From Candolleomyces eurysporus (taxonomy: Eukaryota > Basidiomycota > Agaricomycetes > Agaricales > Psathyrellaceae): a DNA stretch of 64,000 bases. Under the pieces are notes generated by a model that saw nothing but the letters and a program-made list of their open reading frames with translations, was not told the origin of the DNA and ran no database searches. Below are positions 35,622 to 47,084 of the stretch, piece by piece; positions within the stretch are counted from its first letter, which is position 1; every line of letters starts with the position of its first letter. The position numbers were made by a program, and so were the translations under genes. The DNA is taken from NCBI GenBank assembly GCA_027579435.1, contig JANBPK010000785.1, forward strand, positions 37,763 through 101,762, read 5' to 3'.

Positions 35622-36468
35622 GTCATTTTCGATTCGCACCGGTATTGCAGCATATATAGTATGATGTTATCCATTGTTTGGGCGTATTATAGATGGGGTT
35701 TGGGCGGAGACTCAAAGTGCTCGATGACAAAATATTCGGAGGCATACGACCGGTTTATCCAAGTCGCTCTCTCCTGAAATAAGGAAATGCTTTTCTGTCA
35801 TGCATGGTGATATGCTTCTGTCAACCTAAGGCCATAAGGGATGTCTCAATCGCCGCATCCCGGCCAGAGCCTCGGTCATTCCAACTTCTTGTGCGTGAAG
35901 ACTTTGCATCTTGGTCATGATGTTTTGTAAAGAGGCTAAATTTAGCGACCATTGCTCTGTGATTGTGCCAGAATTTCTCTGCTTAGGATGCAGTAGCTAC
36001 CTCACTGGGATGCGCCCATTAAAATGGGCGCAGCCCTGTGTGTACATGTTACGAGCTTCCATCCCGTAGACCCCGAAATTAATATCAGGAGACCGCCTTC
36101 TGCACATTCTTTCTCGGAAGTCAAAGTAGCAATATGCATGGCTCCATCTACATCACACCATGCTAGCCTCCTGTGCGAATTGTTCGTTGTTCGCAGTCTA
36201 ACGAATGCGTTGCAGCTTGCATTTGGCCGGTCGAAGCTCGCAATTGACGTGCGGTGAGCACTCTCCTGTTGGACCAGCCGCGTTAGATTTACTGAGCGCC
36301 CTTGCGCAGTATTAGTCGCTCGACTTGGGTCAGCTTTTATTCAGCTCTCTCAGAAAGAAAGAGTCCGGACCCGAGAAGTAAGGATGCTTTGCCAATACCC
36401 GACCTCAGGGTCCACTCGATGCTAAGCGCTCAATGCCCAGAGCCGCTCGGTGGACGAGACTGGTTGTC
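35622..36468. other. Spacer before the first GMC gene
   Basis: The first ~220 bp match the spacer after copy E' (29500-29700). From about 36310 the sequence matches the promoter region of the second GMC gene (43930-44055), including CCAATACCC and ACCTCAGGGTC. No gene was seen. Confidence 0.5.
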
Positions 36469-36476
36469 TATAAATA
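36469..36476 (+). promoter_or_regulatory. TATA box of the first GMC gene
   Basis: TATAAATA lies only 33 bp before the first ATG (36502). The expected transcription start is thus at or near that ATG, which leaves doubt whether the first or the second in-frame ATG (36568) is used. Confidence 0.6.
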
Positions 36477-36501
36477 CAGGACACAGGCGTCGACGGCTCT
36501 C

Positions 36502-39261
36502 ATGTCTCGTTTACTTTCCACCCTGTGGCTTCTTGCCGTTTTTACCCCTCTTCTCGGTCAAATATCAATGGCCGAAGGTTCCTCCGTTTCATTTGATTAT
36601 ATCGTGATCGGAGGTGGTACGGCTGGACTAGTCGTGGCATCAAGACTCGCAGAGGACGAAGGTAAAACGGTGGTGGTTCTCGAAGCGGGAAAAGATGTCT
36701 CGAATGAGACGAACGTCAGAGTTCCTGGTATTTGCTATTTTTCCGGTACACGGTTCGATCCGGTCGCTCACCATCCACTCTCAAGCTTTGTACACGGGCA
36801 CCTGGGGAACAGAATATGACTGGAAGACGACATCTGTTCCAACAGAAAATGTTGGCCCTATCTATATGCCCAGGTAGGCTTTTCGACCTAAGACTTCTAT
36901 TCTTCTGTTAACTTCTCCTAGGGGAAAAGCATTGGGAGGTAGTACCAATGTACGTCTCTCGTATCAAATCTACGTCAGGGTGGCCACTGATATCGCGATA
37001 TCATAGATTAATCTCATGCAACTGGGACGGTAATTACTGTTGAATTCTCCCTATTCGTTCTGCTGATGTGACTCTCTCAGTGCTCCATCCGCTGAGTACG
37101 ACGGTAAGCATCCAGTTAGTCTCCCATTGCGATCGTCATGTTTTATCCGATTTCCACAGCACTCGAAGCATGGGGAAATCCTGGTTGGACGGCCACCGAA
37201 TTCAATAAATATTTCAAAAAGGTGAGACTGTGACTGACCTCAAATTTCTCGTACAGAATGCCTTGTCTGATCCCTCCCTAGTCCCAGACTCTAGCGTACA
37301 ATGAGACCAAGGCAGATGAATTTGGACTTAAACCTAACCCTGCTCTCTATGGTTCTGGTCCGATCCTCAACACGCTTCCTAAGATAACAGCAGACGTATA
37401 CCCCGCCTGGGCTGAAGCCTATAAGGAACTTGGTGTTCCTTTCAATCCTAACGCCGTGAGAAACTAGTTTTCTATGCACCTATTCCTGGCTTAGCTCTTC
37501 GAGATAGGATGGGGGAGAGAACCTCGGGGTCTGGCCTGGTGCGTCTGCCATTCACAATGAAACTGTAACACGAATTACTTCTGCCACGGTGAGCACACTG
37601 ACACTTTCGTTCTTCTGCAAGAGTGATCTTGCTTATATTCAATTTACATTCAATCTGATCCATCAAGGCGTATTACGGGCCCAACAAGGGGAAAAGGAAC
37701 CTGAAGGTCATCACTTCTGCGCATGTGAGCCGTATCATCTTTGGCAACGCCCGGGACGGCAAAGGCGTGATCGCTACAGGCGTTGAGTACATCGTCGATG
37801 GCACCAACTCAACCACTGTCGTACACGCAAAGAAGGAAGTCATTCTCTCTGCAGGTGAGGCTTTCCGCTTGAAAATCTTGTATCGACACGACTTCATTCC
37901 CATATGGTGTTAGGGAGCCTCATGACCCCCCAGATTCTTGAGTTATCAGGTGAGTGCCTTTTCAATGTTGCTGGTTCTATTCAACTTAATTTTGACGATC
38001 CAAAGGTATCGGAGACCCGAAAATTCTAAGTCAACACAACATTTCTGTGCTTGTCGATCTACCGGGCGTAGGAAATAACCTTCGTATGTGCTTGCTTTGT
38101 TATCATCGCAGTTCTCAGCTCATATCGTGCAGAGGTTTGTCCGAAAATTGAGGATATGTGATTCCCTCGTAACTGTCTTCCCTACAGGACCATCCATCCA
38201 TTCCGTTCGTTTGCGAGGTGGACGGCTCCTTGGAGTCATTTGATGGCCTTCTTACCGATAAAGAACGACTGCAGAGAGAGCTCAATTTGTAGTATGTATC
38301 TCGTTCCATCATNGCTCTGAATCTAACAGATACATCTAATATTCCATTCACAGCGAGTCAAGAGAAGGCTTACTCACGACCGTGGCCATTTACTTCTCTT
38401 TCCTGAATCTACCACAATTCGCAGAGGAGGCAGAAAAACTCAGGTCGATCGCACAAGGTCTCGAGAAGAAGGAAATTCACCCAGAAATCAAGGGGACACT
38501 TGACTCCTGGCTAGGAAGGGACGACATCTCGCAACTGGAGTACGTATTCCCAAACTGCTGATACCTATCTACAGGGTTACTGACCGCCACGGAAACCTCG
38601 AAGATTGATAATGATCCCGTTCTTTGTCGCGACCGCGGTAACACCAACGCCATCCCCAGGAAAATCTCACTTCTCTTTCACGATCGCGGTAATGCACCCA
38701 TTCTCCCGCGGTTCGGTGCACATCTCCTCCACAAACCCATTGACGCTGCCCACCATCAACCTGTCATGGGCCGACAATGACTATGATATAGGTGTCCTGG
38801 TGGAGGGAGTGAAGCTGGCTAGACGACTGATCCAAGCGAAACCATTGGCAGCAATCCAGGCTAAGGAGCTCGCTCCCGGACCTTCTATTCAGACCGACGA
38901 TCAAATTGCAGATTATGCTCGCCAGCACGCAGGGACCACTTTCCATCCTTTAGGCACTGCTGCTATGTTACCCAGAGAGAAGGGCGGGGTGGTCGACCAC
39001 AACCTGAGGGTCTACGGGACGAAGAATTTACGTGTGGTGCGTTGTCTCACGTGCTATTTGGTGAAACCAGACTTGTAACTCACGTTGTACCTCTCAGGTT
39101 GATGCATCTATCATTCCGGTACAGATTGGTGCTCATCCAACGGCGACGATCTACGCTATCGCTGAAAAGGTAATGTCTTTGCACAGAAGCGATTGTATAT
39201 TCTATTCTCAAGTGTTGTTCACATATCACAGGCTGCTGACCTCATCAAATCTGGGCATTGA
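36502..39261 (+). CDS. GMC oxidoreductase, secreted-type (copy 1)
   Basis: FAD-dependent glucose-methanol-choline oxidoreductase of the aryl-alcohol-oxidase or alcohol-dehydrogenase-like group. Sixteen exons: 36502-36727, 36786-36873, 36922-36949, 37007-37029, 37081-37103, 37160-37221, 37282-37455, 37508-37588, 37668-37854, 37914-37949, 38006-38067, 38188-38291, 38354-38539, 38604-39036, 39098-39169 and 39232-39261, giving 604 residues. A 22-residue hydrophobic N-terminus (MSRLLSTLWLLAVFTPLLGQ) fits a signal peptide. FAD motif: [17 protein letters not shown]; also RGKALGGSTN and ILELSGIGDP. The two active-site His are in [11 protein letters not shown] and [19 protein letters not shown]. The exon 11 donor is uncertain: the in-frame choice (after 38067) removes the usual VGxNLQ before DHPS. 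The substrate cannot be deduced. Confidence 0.88.
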
Positions 39262-39439
39262 GCCTCCATTCTCTCCCAAATGCAAGTATGGCTTGGATTA
39301 GGGTTTTCAAACGCGAGGTAGACAATATGTGTTGCAATATATACTCATCCGTTGTTCCTTCGAGATACATAAAATTCAGACTGATTTGCGACACCGACCA
39401 GGAGCTTTATTCAAAAAAAAAACTTTGTCGGCAACCTCC

Positions 39440-39514
39440 ATATTTTTCTTCAGCTCTCTGCTCTCGTGACTTCCCAATCGCGAAATGCGCTTTGAGCTTG
39501 CTTAACGACGCTAT
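39440..39514 (-). pseudogene. F-box gene C-terminal fragment
   Basis: On the - strand this reads GIASLSKLKAHFAIGKSREQ, clearly related to GIALLRKLQVHFATGKSGEE near the end of the F-box protein at 47085-49210. Only about 75 bp remain. It sits after the first GMC gene just as the full F-box gene sits after the second GMC gene. Confidence 0.75.
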
Positions 39515-39690
39515 TCCATCTTTCGTATCACGACAGAGCGATCTTGGCGTCGATTCTCGAGACGAGGCAATGGCGGAATCTCGAATACTATCGATTTCGC
39601 GCATCAGACTGCGGAACCACTCTTCATGGATTCCTCCGTTGGTAAGCTAAGAGCTGAAAACGTCGATGTAGAGCAAACTGATACGAAATG
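39515..39690 (+). pseudogene. 7-TM exon 5 remnant before copy G
   Basis: Matches the final 7-TM exon: a TTTCGTATCACGACAG start, then polar tail words ending in AENVDVEQTDTK (compare VENADVEQTGTE in copy 3). Exons 1-4 are absent; the sequence to the left is the F-box fragment. Confidence 0.75.
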
Positions 39691-39959
39691 TTGGATGTAT
39701 CCAATTTGTCACGCTTCCACTGGTTGCTGGTGCCACTCATATGCCCGTCCAAGCAGACTCGGCCCTGACATATGCCGGCATTCAATTGAAAGTTGGAGGA
39801 CTGGGCCGCATCGTGTTTTACACGAGGTCGCGATATATGAACGAGGCACTCGCTGCGGATGCGGTCCTCAGCTTACCACCACCACCTCGTTCTCAAGGGA
39901 ACCAGCGGTGCTGTCGAGCTTTGAATCTCTCCGACTCCAATACCAGTGTCAATTGTAAC

Positions 39960-42900
39960 ATGCCCTACCACCACTACATTCCACGATTCATCCTTCGAGG
40001 ATTTATTCCGGAAGACACAACTTCCCCTGAGCCTTCCGTAAAAAAGTGAGTGAAGATAAAGCATCGGCAGACGCCATCAATCGCTTACATTGCTACAGAA
40101 CGAAGAAGCAGAGACAACGGGAGGCGAGAAAGGCGAGAAAGAAGGGCCAGCCGGATCCCGAGACCATCTCGGTCTTCAACCTGGGGTCGAGGTTGATCGA
40201 ATCCGTACCGATAGCGACCACCTTTGCGGTGATGAACTTTTACAAAGATGCTAGTAATCAAGAGGACTTGGAGCATTTGGAGAAGAAACTGTCTGAGCTG
40301 GAGGGAAAGGCGGCACGGGTCATTAGGGAACTGCACGTTGCTGCCGGGCGTCGGTCATCGGACCAGACATTTACACTCCCCAGGAGCGACCTCCAGTTGC
40401 TCCGTAAATTCATCTTCCTTATGCATTACCGGAGCAGCGCCATCGAGAAGACGTATTTCCAGGAGGACCATCCTCGCAACGCACCAATCCGTCAATGGAT
40501 CCGCCATCTTAAGAAAACGAAAGGGTACTCGACCGATAAGGAGATTTGGTTGGACGGGCTCCATTACTACCTCTTTACTAAACATTCCGACATTCTCAAC
40601 CACGCAAAGCAATGCCCAGAATACGGACCATTTCAACCGGTCGGCGAAGCAGACGTTGATATCCCTTCTCACCAGTGGCACGCCCTGGCGTACGAGTCCT
40701 TCACCAACAGTTACTACCTCGGAATATGGAGGTCGCACGAAGAATCTGAATTCGTCCTGGGGCATAATTCCTATGGATTATGGGAAGGAGAGTTGGCAGG
40801 GTCGCCAGGTCTATTCAAGATATACGTTCTCAGCCCCAAGATCACAGTGGTCCTCAAACTCAATATGTCGAAAGCTTTCCCTTCTGAGCTCGAGGACAGC
40901 ACCCTGAGTGATTATCCTCTGGGTTTCCCTCAGACGGTTTACCATCGAGGCCCTGTTGGTTTAGGGAACAGACGTGCAAGTCCGCAGAATCAATTTGACG
41001 CATTGCAACACCACCTCCAGTCGCCTAACTCGAACAAAGATCAGTTCACGTTCAGGATCAACGGGCTGACTGTCGACCAGACGTACCTTGTCAACCAGGT
41101 CGTCTTGGAGAACCTTCACGCTGATGGGTTGTTGTTGTTTGCGTCCAGGGACGCAATGCTCCCTACGGCGCAGCGATATGACACCCCAGAAGGGCCCTTC
41201 CTGAAAAAGAATCGGCAGGCCATCGCGGGGTTGGTCAGGTGCCTCGAATCCGGCGCAAGTGGCAACCCTTCCAGTAACACCTCCCAGCTCGGAGCGAGCA
41301 CCCCAGGGTTGGGTAATACCACATCCTCTTTCCCATCCACGCCCTTAGCTCCCAACTTTACACGGCCTCCCAGCCCTATGTTCGTTCGCCGACCTCGAGT
41401 CAGACTCGGTCTGGACGACCTCATGCTGCCTCAGGAAGTCATCTCGCATGTACTAGGCCGCTACGGTCCTGGTAGACGATTCTCAGCGTCGGATTGGGGA
41501 TCCAAAGACGTGCTCTTCGACATCCTCCTCTTCGGTATTCTCGAAGGCTCCCAGAGTTTCAAAACCGAGTACGACCGCGCCCGATATATCCATCGCAATC
41601 TCCCACCTCTACCATCCACCGTCTATCCTTTGGTTCATTTCATCGCGGAGCGAATGACCCAAGCCAAAAAGCTCATTAAATCCCTTCAGGAGATGATGGC
41701 CGCCAGTGGTAGGGATAGACTCGAGGTGAAATTTCCTTTAGGGACACCCACGAAGCTTGTCGACTCTTTGGGTGAGGAAGAGAGCTGGCATCTTCTCGAA
41801 ATGCTCTCTCTCCACGTTGAGTCTCTGGGTCTTGGGTGGGTGTGGCAGCAGTGGGATGGAGAGCCTACGAAGTCGCAGAAGATCCTTGAGCAAGTGACGA
41901 TGGTGGCGTATTTGGAGCTATTGCTTGAGGTAGATCCGAACTTGGCTGCTTCGTTGTGTAGCTCTGTTTCGTTCATTGAGGTGGTCTTGTCGCCCGAACA
42001 GCCCGGTGAGACCCATGCTGGAAAGGTCGAGGGAATTACTCCCATGCCCGATAATGAGCCGCACGCCTTCCAGTCGGAGTCAAGCGCCGATACCACATCC
42101 TCTCCCTCTTCATCTCCACCGTCCTCGCCCTTCTCCCCCTCCCGGTCTTCGCGACTACCGAGACACAGCTTAGGTGGCCTATTGCTACCCGGAGAGCCTG
42201 GCACAGACTCTGTAGGGGGCTCATTCTCGGAGTTGGACTCGGCCTTCGACGATATGCTCCTTGACGTCTTCGAGGGCTCGGTCAAATTCGAAACCGAGTA
42301 CGAACGGGCTCTGTACGTTCACCAGCTCTTTCCACCCCTACCAAACACTCTCCACCCTCTAGTCCGTTTAGTCGCAGAACGAATGATCCAAGTTGAAGGT
42401 ATGGTGGATGCTATCCGGGAGAGGGTCCAGCATCGTGCGGGTGAACGAGCCCAAGGAGGGTGGAATCCGGAGGTCATGTTTTGTCCAGGAGCCCGAACGA
42501 ACCTCGTCGACTCTTTGAGCTCTGGGGATGCCGACCGTCTCTTCACAGCGGTGTCTCTCCTCTTCGAGTCTCTCGGGCTTGGATGGGTGGGGGATAAATG
42601 GGGTAGAGAACGTCCACCGTCGCCAAAGATTCTCGGGGAGGTGACGGTGATCGCATGTTTGAAGGTTTTGCTGGAGGTGGACCCGAATTTGGCCGCTTCC
42701 TTGTGCAGTTCTGTCAAGTTCATCGAAGCAGTCGAGCCACCGACGAAGCGTGAAGAGGCCAAGACTGTTGTACTTGAAGAGGTTGAGCTTACGGATGGAG
42801 AGGTGGAGGAAGAGACGATGTTGAGGGTTGGCGCTTTCCCGGAGAGAGAAATTGAAAAGTTGGTCGGCCATGAATCTGCTCCAAACGGTAACCTGCCACT

Positions 42901-43246
42901 GCTCCAATGGGATGCACTGTCACCCGACTTGAAAAAGCTCGTGTGTATTTCCCTGATGCTTCTACAAGCAGTGGCGTACTTGATTGGGGCGTTGGCTTTG
43001 ATGGCGTTCTTCTTATTCGAGTTGGTAGTCTGGGGGCAGAGCACGCGTCAGTACGTGTGGACGTCAAGAAGTTTGCGCGATCCACAGGACCGTGGGCGAG
43101 TCGTGTTGACAACTCCAGCATTTGCTGGGTGTCTTTTCCAGGGAGGGCTTTCCCTCTACGCGGCATTGTTCATGACAGTGTCATTGTTGCTTCCTTTGCC
43201 GTGGGAGGATAGCGAGGGGAACATAAAGATTCCTTTACCCATGTGA
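39960..43246 (+). CDS. DUF4238 protein copy G, two modules, multi-TM end
   Basis: Exons 39960-40045 and 40099-43246 give 1077 residues with no Ns; the longest and cleanest member. First exon: MPYHHYIPRFILRGFIPED. Residues 30-50 are Lys/Arg-rich (KKQRQREARKARKK). The DUF4238 domain covers roughly residues 1-320 (FTLPRSDLQLLRKFIFLMHY; WLDGLHYYLFTKHSDI; EFVLGHNSYGLWEGEL; IYVLSPKITVVLKLN). Module 1 spans about residues 500-660 and module 2 about 745-907; both contain FKTEYDRARYIHRN or FETEYERALYVHQL, LVDSLGEEES or LVDSLSSGDA, and LEVDPNLAASLCSSV. A Glu/Val-rich acidic stretch follows (EEVELTDGEVEEE), then two or three membrane segments (LMLLQAVAYLIGALALMAF; FAGCLFQGGLSLYAAL) and a short acidic end. 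The coding strand shows long antisense open frames caused by codon bias. Confidence 0.88.
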
Positions 43247-44054
43247 ACGTTCAGTTTTGCCACACGTTGGAATATTCTGTTCTAGCAAGTACAAGTAGTG
43301 CCTCAGATCGCCGTCAATTCATTAAAGTCAGGAAGTAACCGACCTATCACCCTCGGCCACCTGCTGCTCTTCCCTCGTTGAATCTCCCTACACCAGATTT
43401 CCACGGCGCCAGCCATCTTCCTATCGGGTTGCCGCAGACATGGTACGAAATTTTGACTAGGTTTCTGAATGAAATTCAGCGAAATGCTGCTGGAAGCCAG
43501 ATGGGGCTTAATAGGCCCGGCTAAGATTGTCTGAGGCGTTAGTGACGATTGGCGGAACAAAGAGTAAGCCGGTACATTTGGATGAACATCGCTAAAGAGC
43601 GGAGACTCAAATCTTCGAAGAACGCCAGCCGGATGATCGAGTTGCCTCCCCGTGATGCCCATCTCTCTCCCGAAAGAAAGAAATACACCTGTCTGCGATA
43701 CGGGTTTTAAGGTTTTACATAAACTGCGAAACCTATTGGGAGACGGCATTCTACACAAATGTTCTCGAACTCCAGAGGGTCCAACCATGCTGGCATCCTG
43801 TATGAATGCTCCGCAGTCTGATAACAGGGTTGCAACTGTGCTGTGACTACTCTCCCGTTGCGCCAGCTGTGTTAGATTTCCCGACCGACCGCGCAGGATT
43901 AGTGGCCAGAGTTGAATCGTCTTATCTTGTGCTCTCACAAAAAGAAAGAGTCAAGTCGCAAGACGCAATGACGCTGCCAATACCCAACCTCAGGGTCATC
44001 GCTCGGGGCTCAGCGCTCAGCGCCCACTCCGTCCGGAGGACGAGACCGGTTGCG
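43247..44054. other. Spacer before the second GMC gene
   Basis: From about 43640 the region shares order and words with 35990-36470 upstream of the first GMC gene, so it is a duplicated GMC promoter. The left half has no counterpart I could place and no supported gene. Confidence 0.5.
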
Positions 44055-44062
44055 TATAAATA
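44055..44062 (+). promoter_or_regulatory. TATA box of the second GMC gene
   Basis: TATAAATA with flanks like those at 36469. The ATG at 44082 is only 27 bp away and opens a frame that does not join the enzyme; the ATG at 44125 is 70 bp away and does. Confidence 0.6.
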
Positions 44063-44124
44063 CAGAACCCATGTGTCGACCATGTCTCGTTCAATTTCAC
44101 CCTGCTCCTCTCTGTTCAATATAA

Positions 44125-46795
44125 ATGGCCGAAGCTTCTTCCGTCTCATTTGATTACATCGTGATCGGAGGCGGTACGGCTGGACTAGCCGTGGCATCAA
44201 GACTTGCAGAGGACGAGGATAAAACGGTGGTGGTTCTTGAAGCAGGAAAAGATGTCTCGAATGAGACGAACGTCAGAGTTCCTGGTATTTTCTGTTTGTT
44301 CTGGCATAAGGTTCGGTCTTGTCGCTCACCATCTACTCTCAAGGCTTGTACAGAGGCACCTGGGGAGCAGAACATGACTGGAAGACGACATCCGTTCCAA
44401 CAGAAAATGTTGGCCCTATCTATATGCCCAGGTAGGCCTTCCGACCTAATATTTCTATTCTTCTGTTAACCTCTCCTAGGGGAAAAGGATTGGGAGGTAG
44501 TAGCATTGTACGTCTCTCGTATCAAATCTACCTTAGGGTGTGCATTGATATCACGATATCATAGGTCAATCTCATGCAGCTGGGACGGTAATTACTGTTG
44601 AAGTCTCTCTGTTCGATCTTCTGATGTGATTCTCAGTGCTCCATCCGCTGAGTACGACGGTAAGCATCCAGCTAGTCTCGCATTGCGATCGTCATGTTTT
44701 ATCCGATTTCCACAGCACTCGAAGCATGGGGAAATCCTGGTTGGACGGCCACCGAGTTCAATAAATATTTCAAAAAGGTGAGATCCTTCGACTTTCTCAT
44801 ACAGAATGGCTTGCCTGACTCTCCCTAGTCCCAGACTTTAGCGTACAATGAGACCAAGACAGATGAGTTTGGACTTGCGCCTGATCCCGCTCTCTATGGT
44901 TCCGGTCCGATCCTCAACACGCTTCCGAAGATAACAGCAGACGTCTACCCCGCCTGGGTTGAAGCCTATAGGGAACTTGGAGTTCCTTTCAATCCTACCG
45001 CCGTGAGAAGCTAGTTCTTTATACACCTACTCCTAGCTTAGCTCTTCGAGATAGGATGGGGGAGAGAACCTCGGGGTCTGGCCTGGCGCGGCTGCCATTC
45101 ATAAGGAAACTAATACACGAATTACTTCTGCCACCGTGAGCACATTGACACTATCATCTTTTCTTCCTCAGTGACTTTGGGCATGACCCATCAAGGCATA
45201 TTACGAGCCCAACAAGGGGAAACGGAACCTGAAGGTCATCACTTCTGCCCATGTGAGCCGTATCGTCTTTAGCGGGGCCCAGGACGGCAAAGACGTGATT
45301 GCTACGGGCGTTGAATATATCGTCGATGGCATCAACTCGACCACTGTCGTACATGCAAAAAAAGAAGTTATCCTCTCTGCAGGTCAGGACTTCCACTTGA
45401 AAATCCTGTATTGACACGATCTCATTCCCACATGCTGTCAGGGAGTCTCATGACCCCCCAGATTCTTGAATTATCAGGTGCGTATCCTTTCATCGTTGCT
45501 GAATTTGGTTAAACTATTTTCAAAATTCAAAGGTATCGGGGACCCGGAGATTCTAAGCCAATACAACATTCCTGTGCTGGTCGATCTACCAGGTGTAGGA
45601 AGTAACCTTCGTATGTTCTCCCTTCGTTCTTATCGCAGTTTCTCAGTTCATTTCGTTCAGAGGTCTGTCTGCAAATCGATAATGTGACGCCCTTTAATTG
45701 CTTTCGCTACAGGACCATCCGTCCGTTCCTTTTGTTTGCGAGGCGGACGGTTCCCCAGAATCGTTTGATGGTCTTCTTACCAATAAAGAACGACTGCAAA
45801 GAGAGCTCGAGTTGCAGTGCGTATCTCATCCATCATCCTTGGTAACTTTGTAGATAGATCTAATATTCCATTCATAGTGAGTCAGGAGAGGGCTTACTCG
45901 CAACTGTGGCCATTTACTTCTCTTTCTTAAATTTACCACAATTCGCGGAGGAGGTAGAAAAACTCAAGTCAATCGCGCAAGGTCTTGAGAAAAAGGAGAT
46001 TCAACCTGAAATCAAGAGGACACTTGACTCCTGGTTAGGAAGGGACGACATCTCGCAACTTGAGTACGTATTCCCAAGCTGCTAATCCTTATCTACACCA
46101 TCTACAGGATTACTGACCATCAAGAAAACTTCATAGATTGATAATGATCCCGTTCTTCGTTCCGACCAAGGCAACACCAACCCCATCCCCAGGGAGATCC
46201 CACTTCTCTTTTTCAATCGCGGTAATGCACCCACTCTCTCGCGGTTCTGTACATATCTCCTCTACAGACCCCTTGACACTGCCTACAATCAATCTGTCAT
46301 GGGCCGACAACGACTATGACATAGGTGTCCTGGTAGAGGGAGTGAAGCTGGCTAGACGACTGATCCAAGCGAAACCATTGGCAGCAATCCAGGCTAAGGA
46401 GCTTGCTCCGGGACCTTCCACGAAGACCGACGTTCAAATTGCAGATTATGGTCGCCAGCACGCAGGGACCGTTTTCCATCCTTTGGGCACTGCTGCTATG
46501 TTACCCAGAGAGAAGGGCGGGGTGGTCGACCACAAGTTGAGGGTCTACGGGACGAAGAATTTACGTGTGGTGCGTTGGCTCAAGTACCTTTTTGTGAAAC
46601 GAGACTCGTAACTCACGTTGTACCTCTTCAGGTTGATGCATCTATCATTCCGGTACAGATTGGTGCTCATCCGATGGCGACGATCTACGCTATCGCCGAA
46701 AAGGTAATGTCCTTGCATAGAAGCCGTTATATATTCTATCCTCAAGTGTTATTCATATATTACAGGCTGCAGACCTCATCAAATCTGGGCATTAA
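44125..46795 (+). CDS. GMC oxidoreductase without signal peptide (copy 2)
   Basis: Paralogue of the GMC gene at 36502 with the same sixteen-exon layout: 44125-44284, 44344-44431, 44480-44507, 44565-44587, 44637-44659, 44716-44777, 44829-45002, 45055-45135, 45196-45382, 45442-45477, 45533-45594, 45713-45816, 45878-46063, 46137-46569, 46632-46703 and 46766-46795, giving 582 residues. It keeps the FAD motif ([17 protein letters not shown]) and both active-site His ([30 protein letters not shown]). The DNA matching the first copy's signal peptide is shortened and out of frame. The best start is therefore the internal Met ([13 protein letters not shown]), predicting an intracellular enzyme or a failing gene. 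The intron that removes the usual NLQ before DHPS is present here too. Confidence 0.82.
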
Positions 46796-47084
46796 CCGTC
46801 CATTCTCTCGAGTGCAACGTGGCTAAGTATGGCTTGGATCGGGGTGTTCAAACACGAGGTAGACAATATGTGTCGCAATAAATACCCATCCGTTGTTCCT
46901 TTGAAATACATAAAATCCAGATTGATGTACGACACCAACCATGAGCCTTATTCGAAGAAACTTTGTCGGCAGGTTGCTCCCACCGATGCCACCACATTTG
47001 GATTCTCTTTCTCAATACACCAGAGAAGAAGCTAAATCATCGACACCAACGGCATGAGGGGCCAGTACCACAGAACAGAATAGA

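Noticed and set aside
41686..43044. Long - strand open frames opposite DUF4238 copy G (and similar ones opposite A, E and F)
   Set aside because: They are antisense shadows of strongly coding exons, recur only where the + strand gene is conserved, and show no domain, start context or introns of their own.
44082..44153. Upstream ATG of the second GMC gene as the true start
   Set aside because: Its frame runs out without joining the FAD motif, and it lies only 27 bp from the TATA box.
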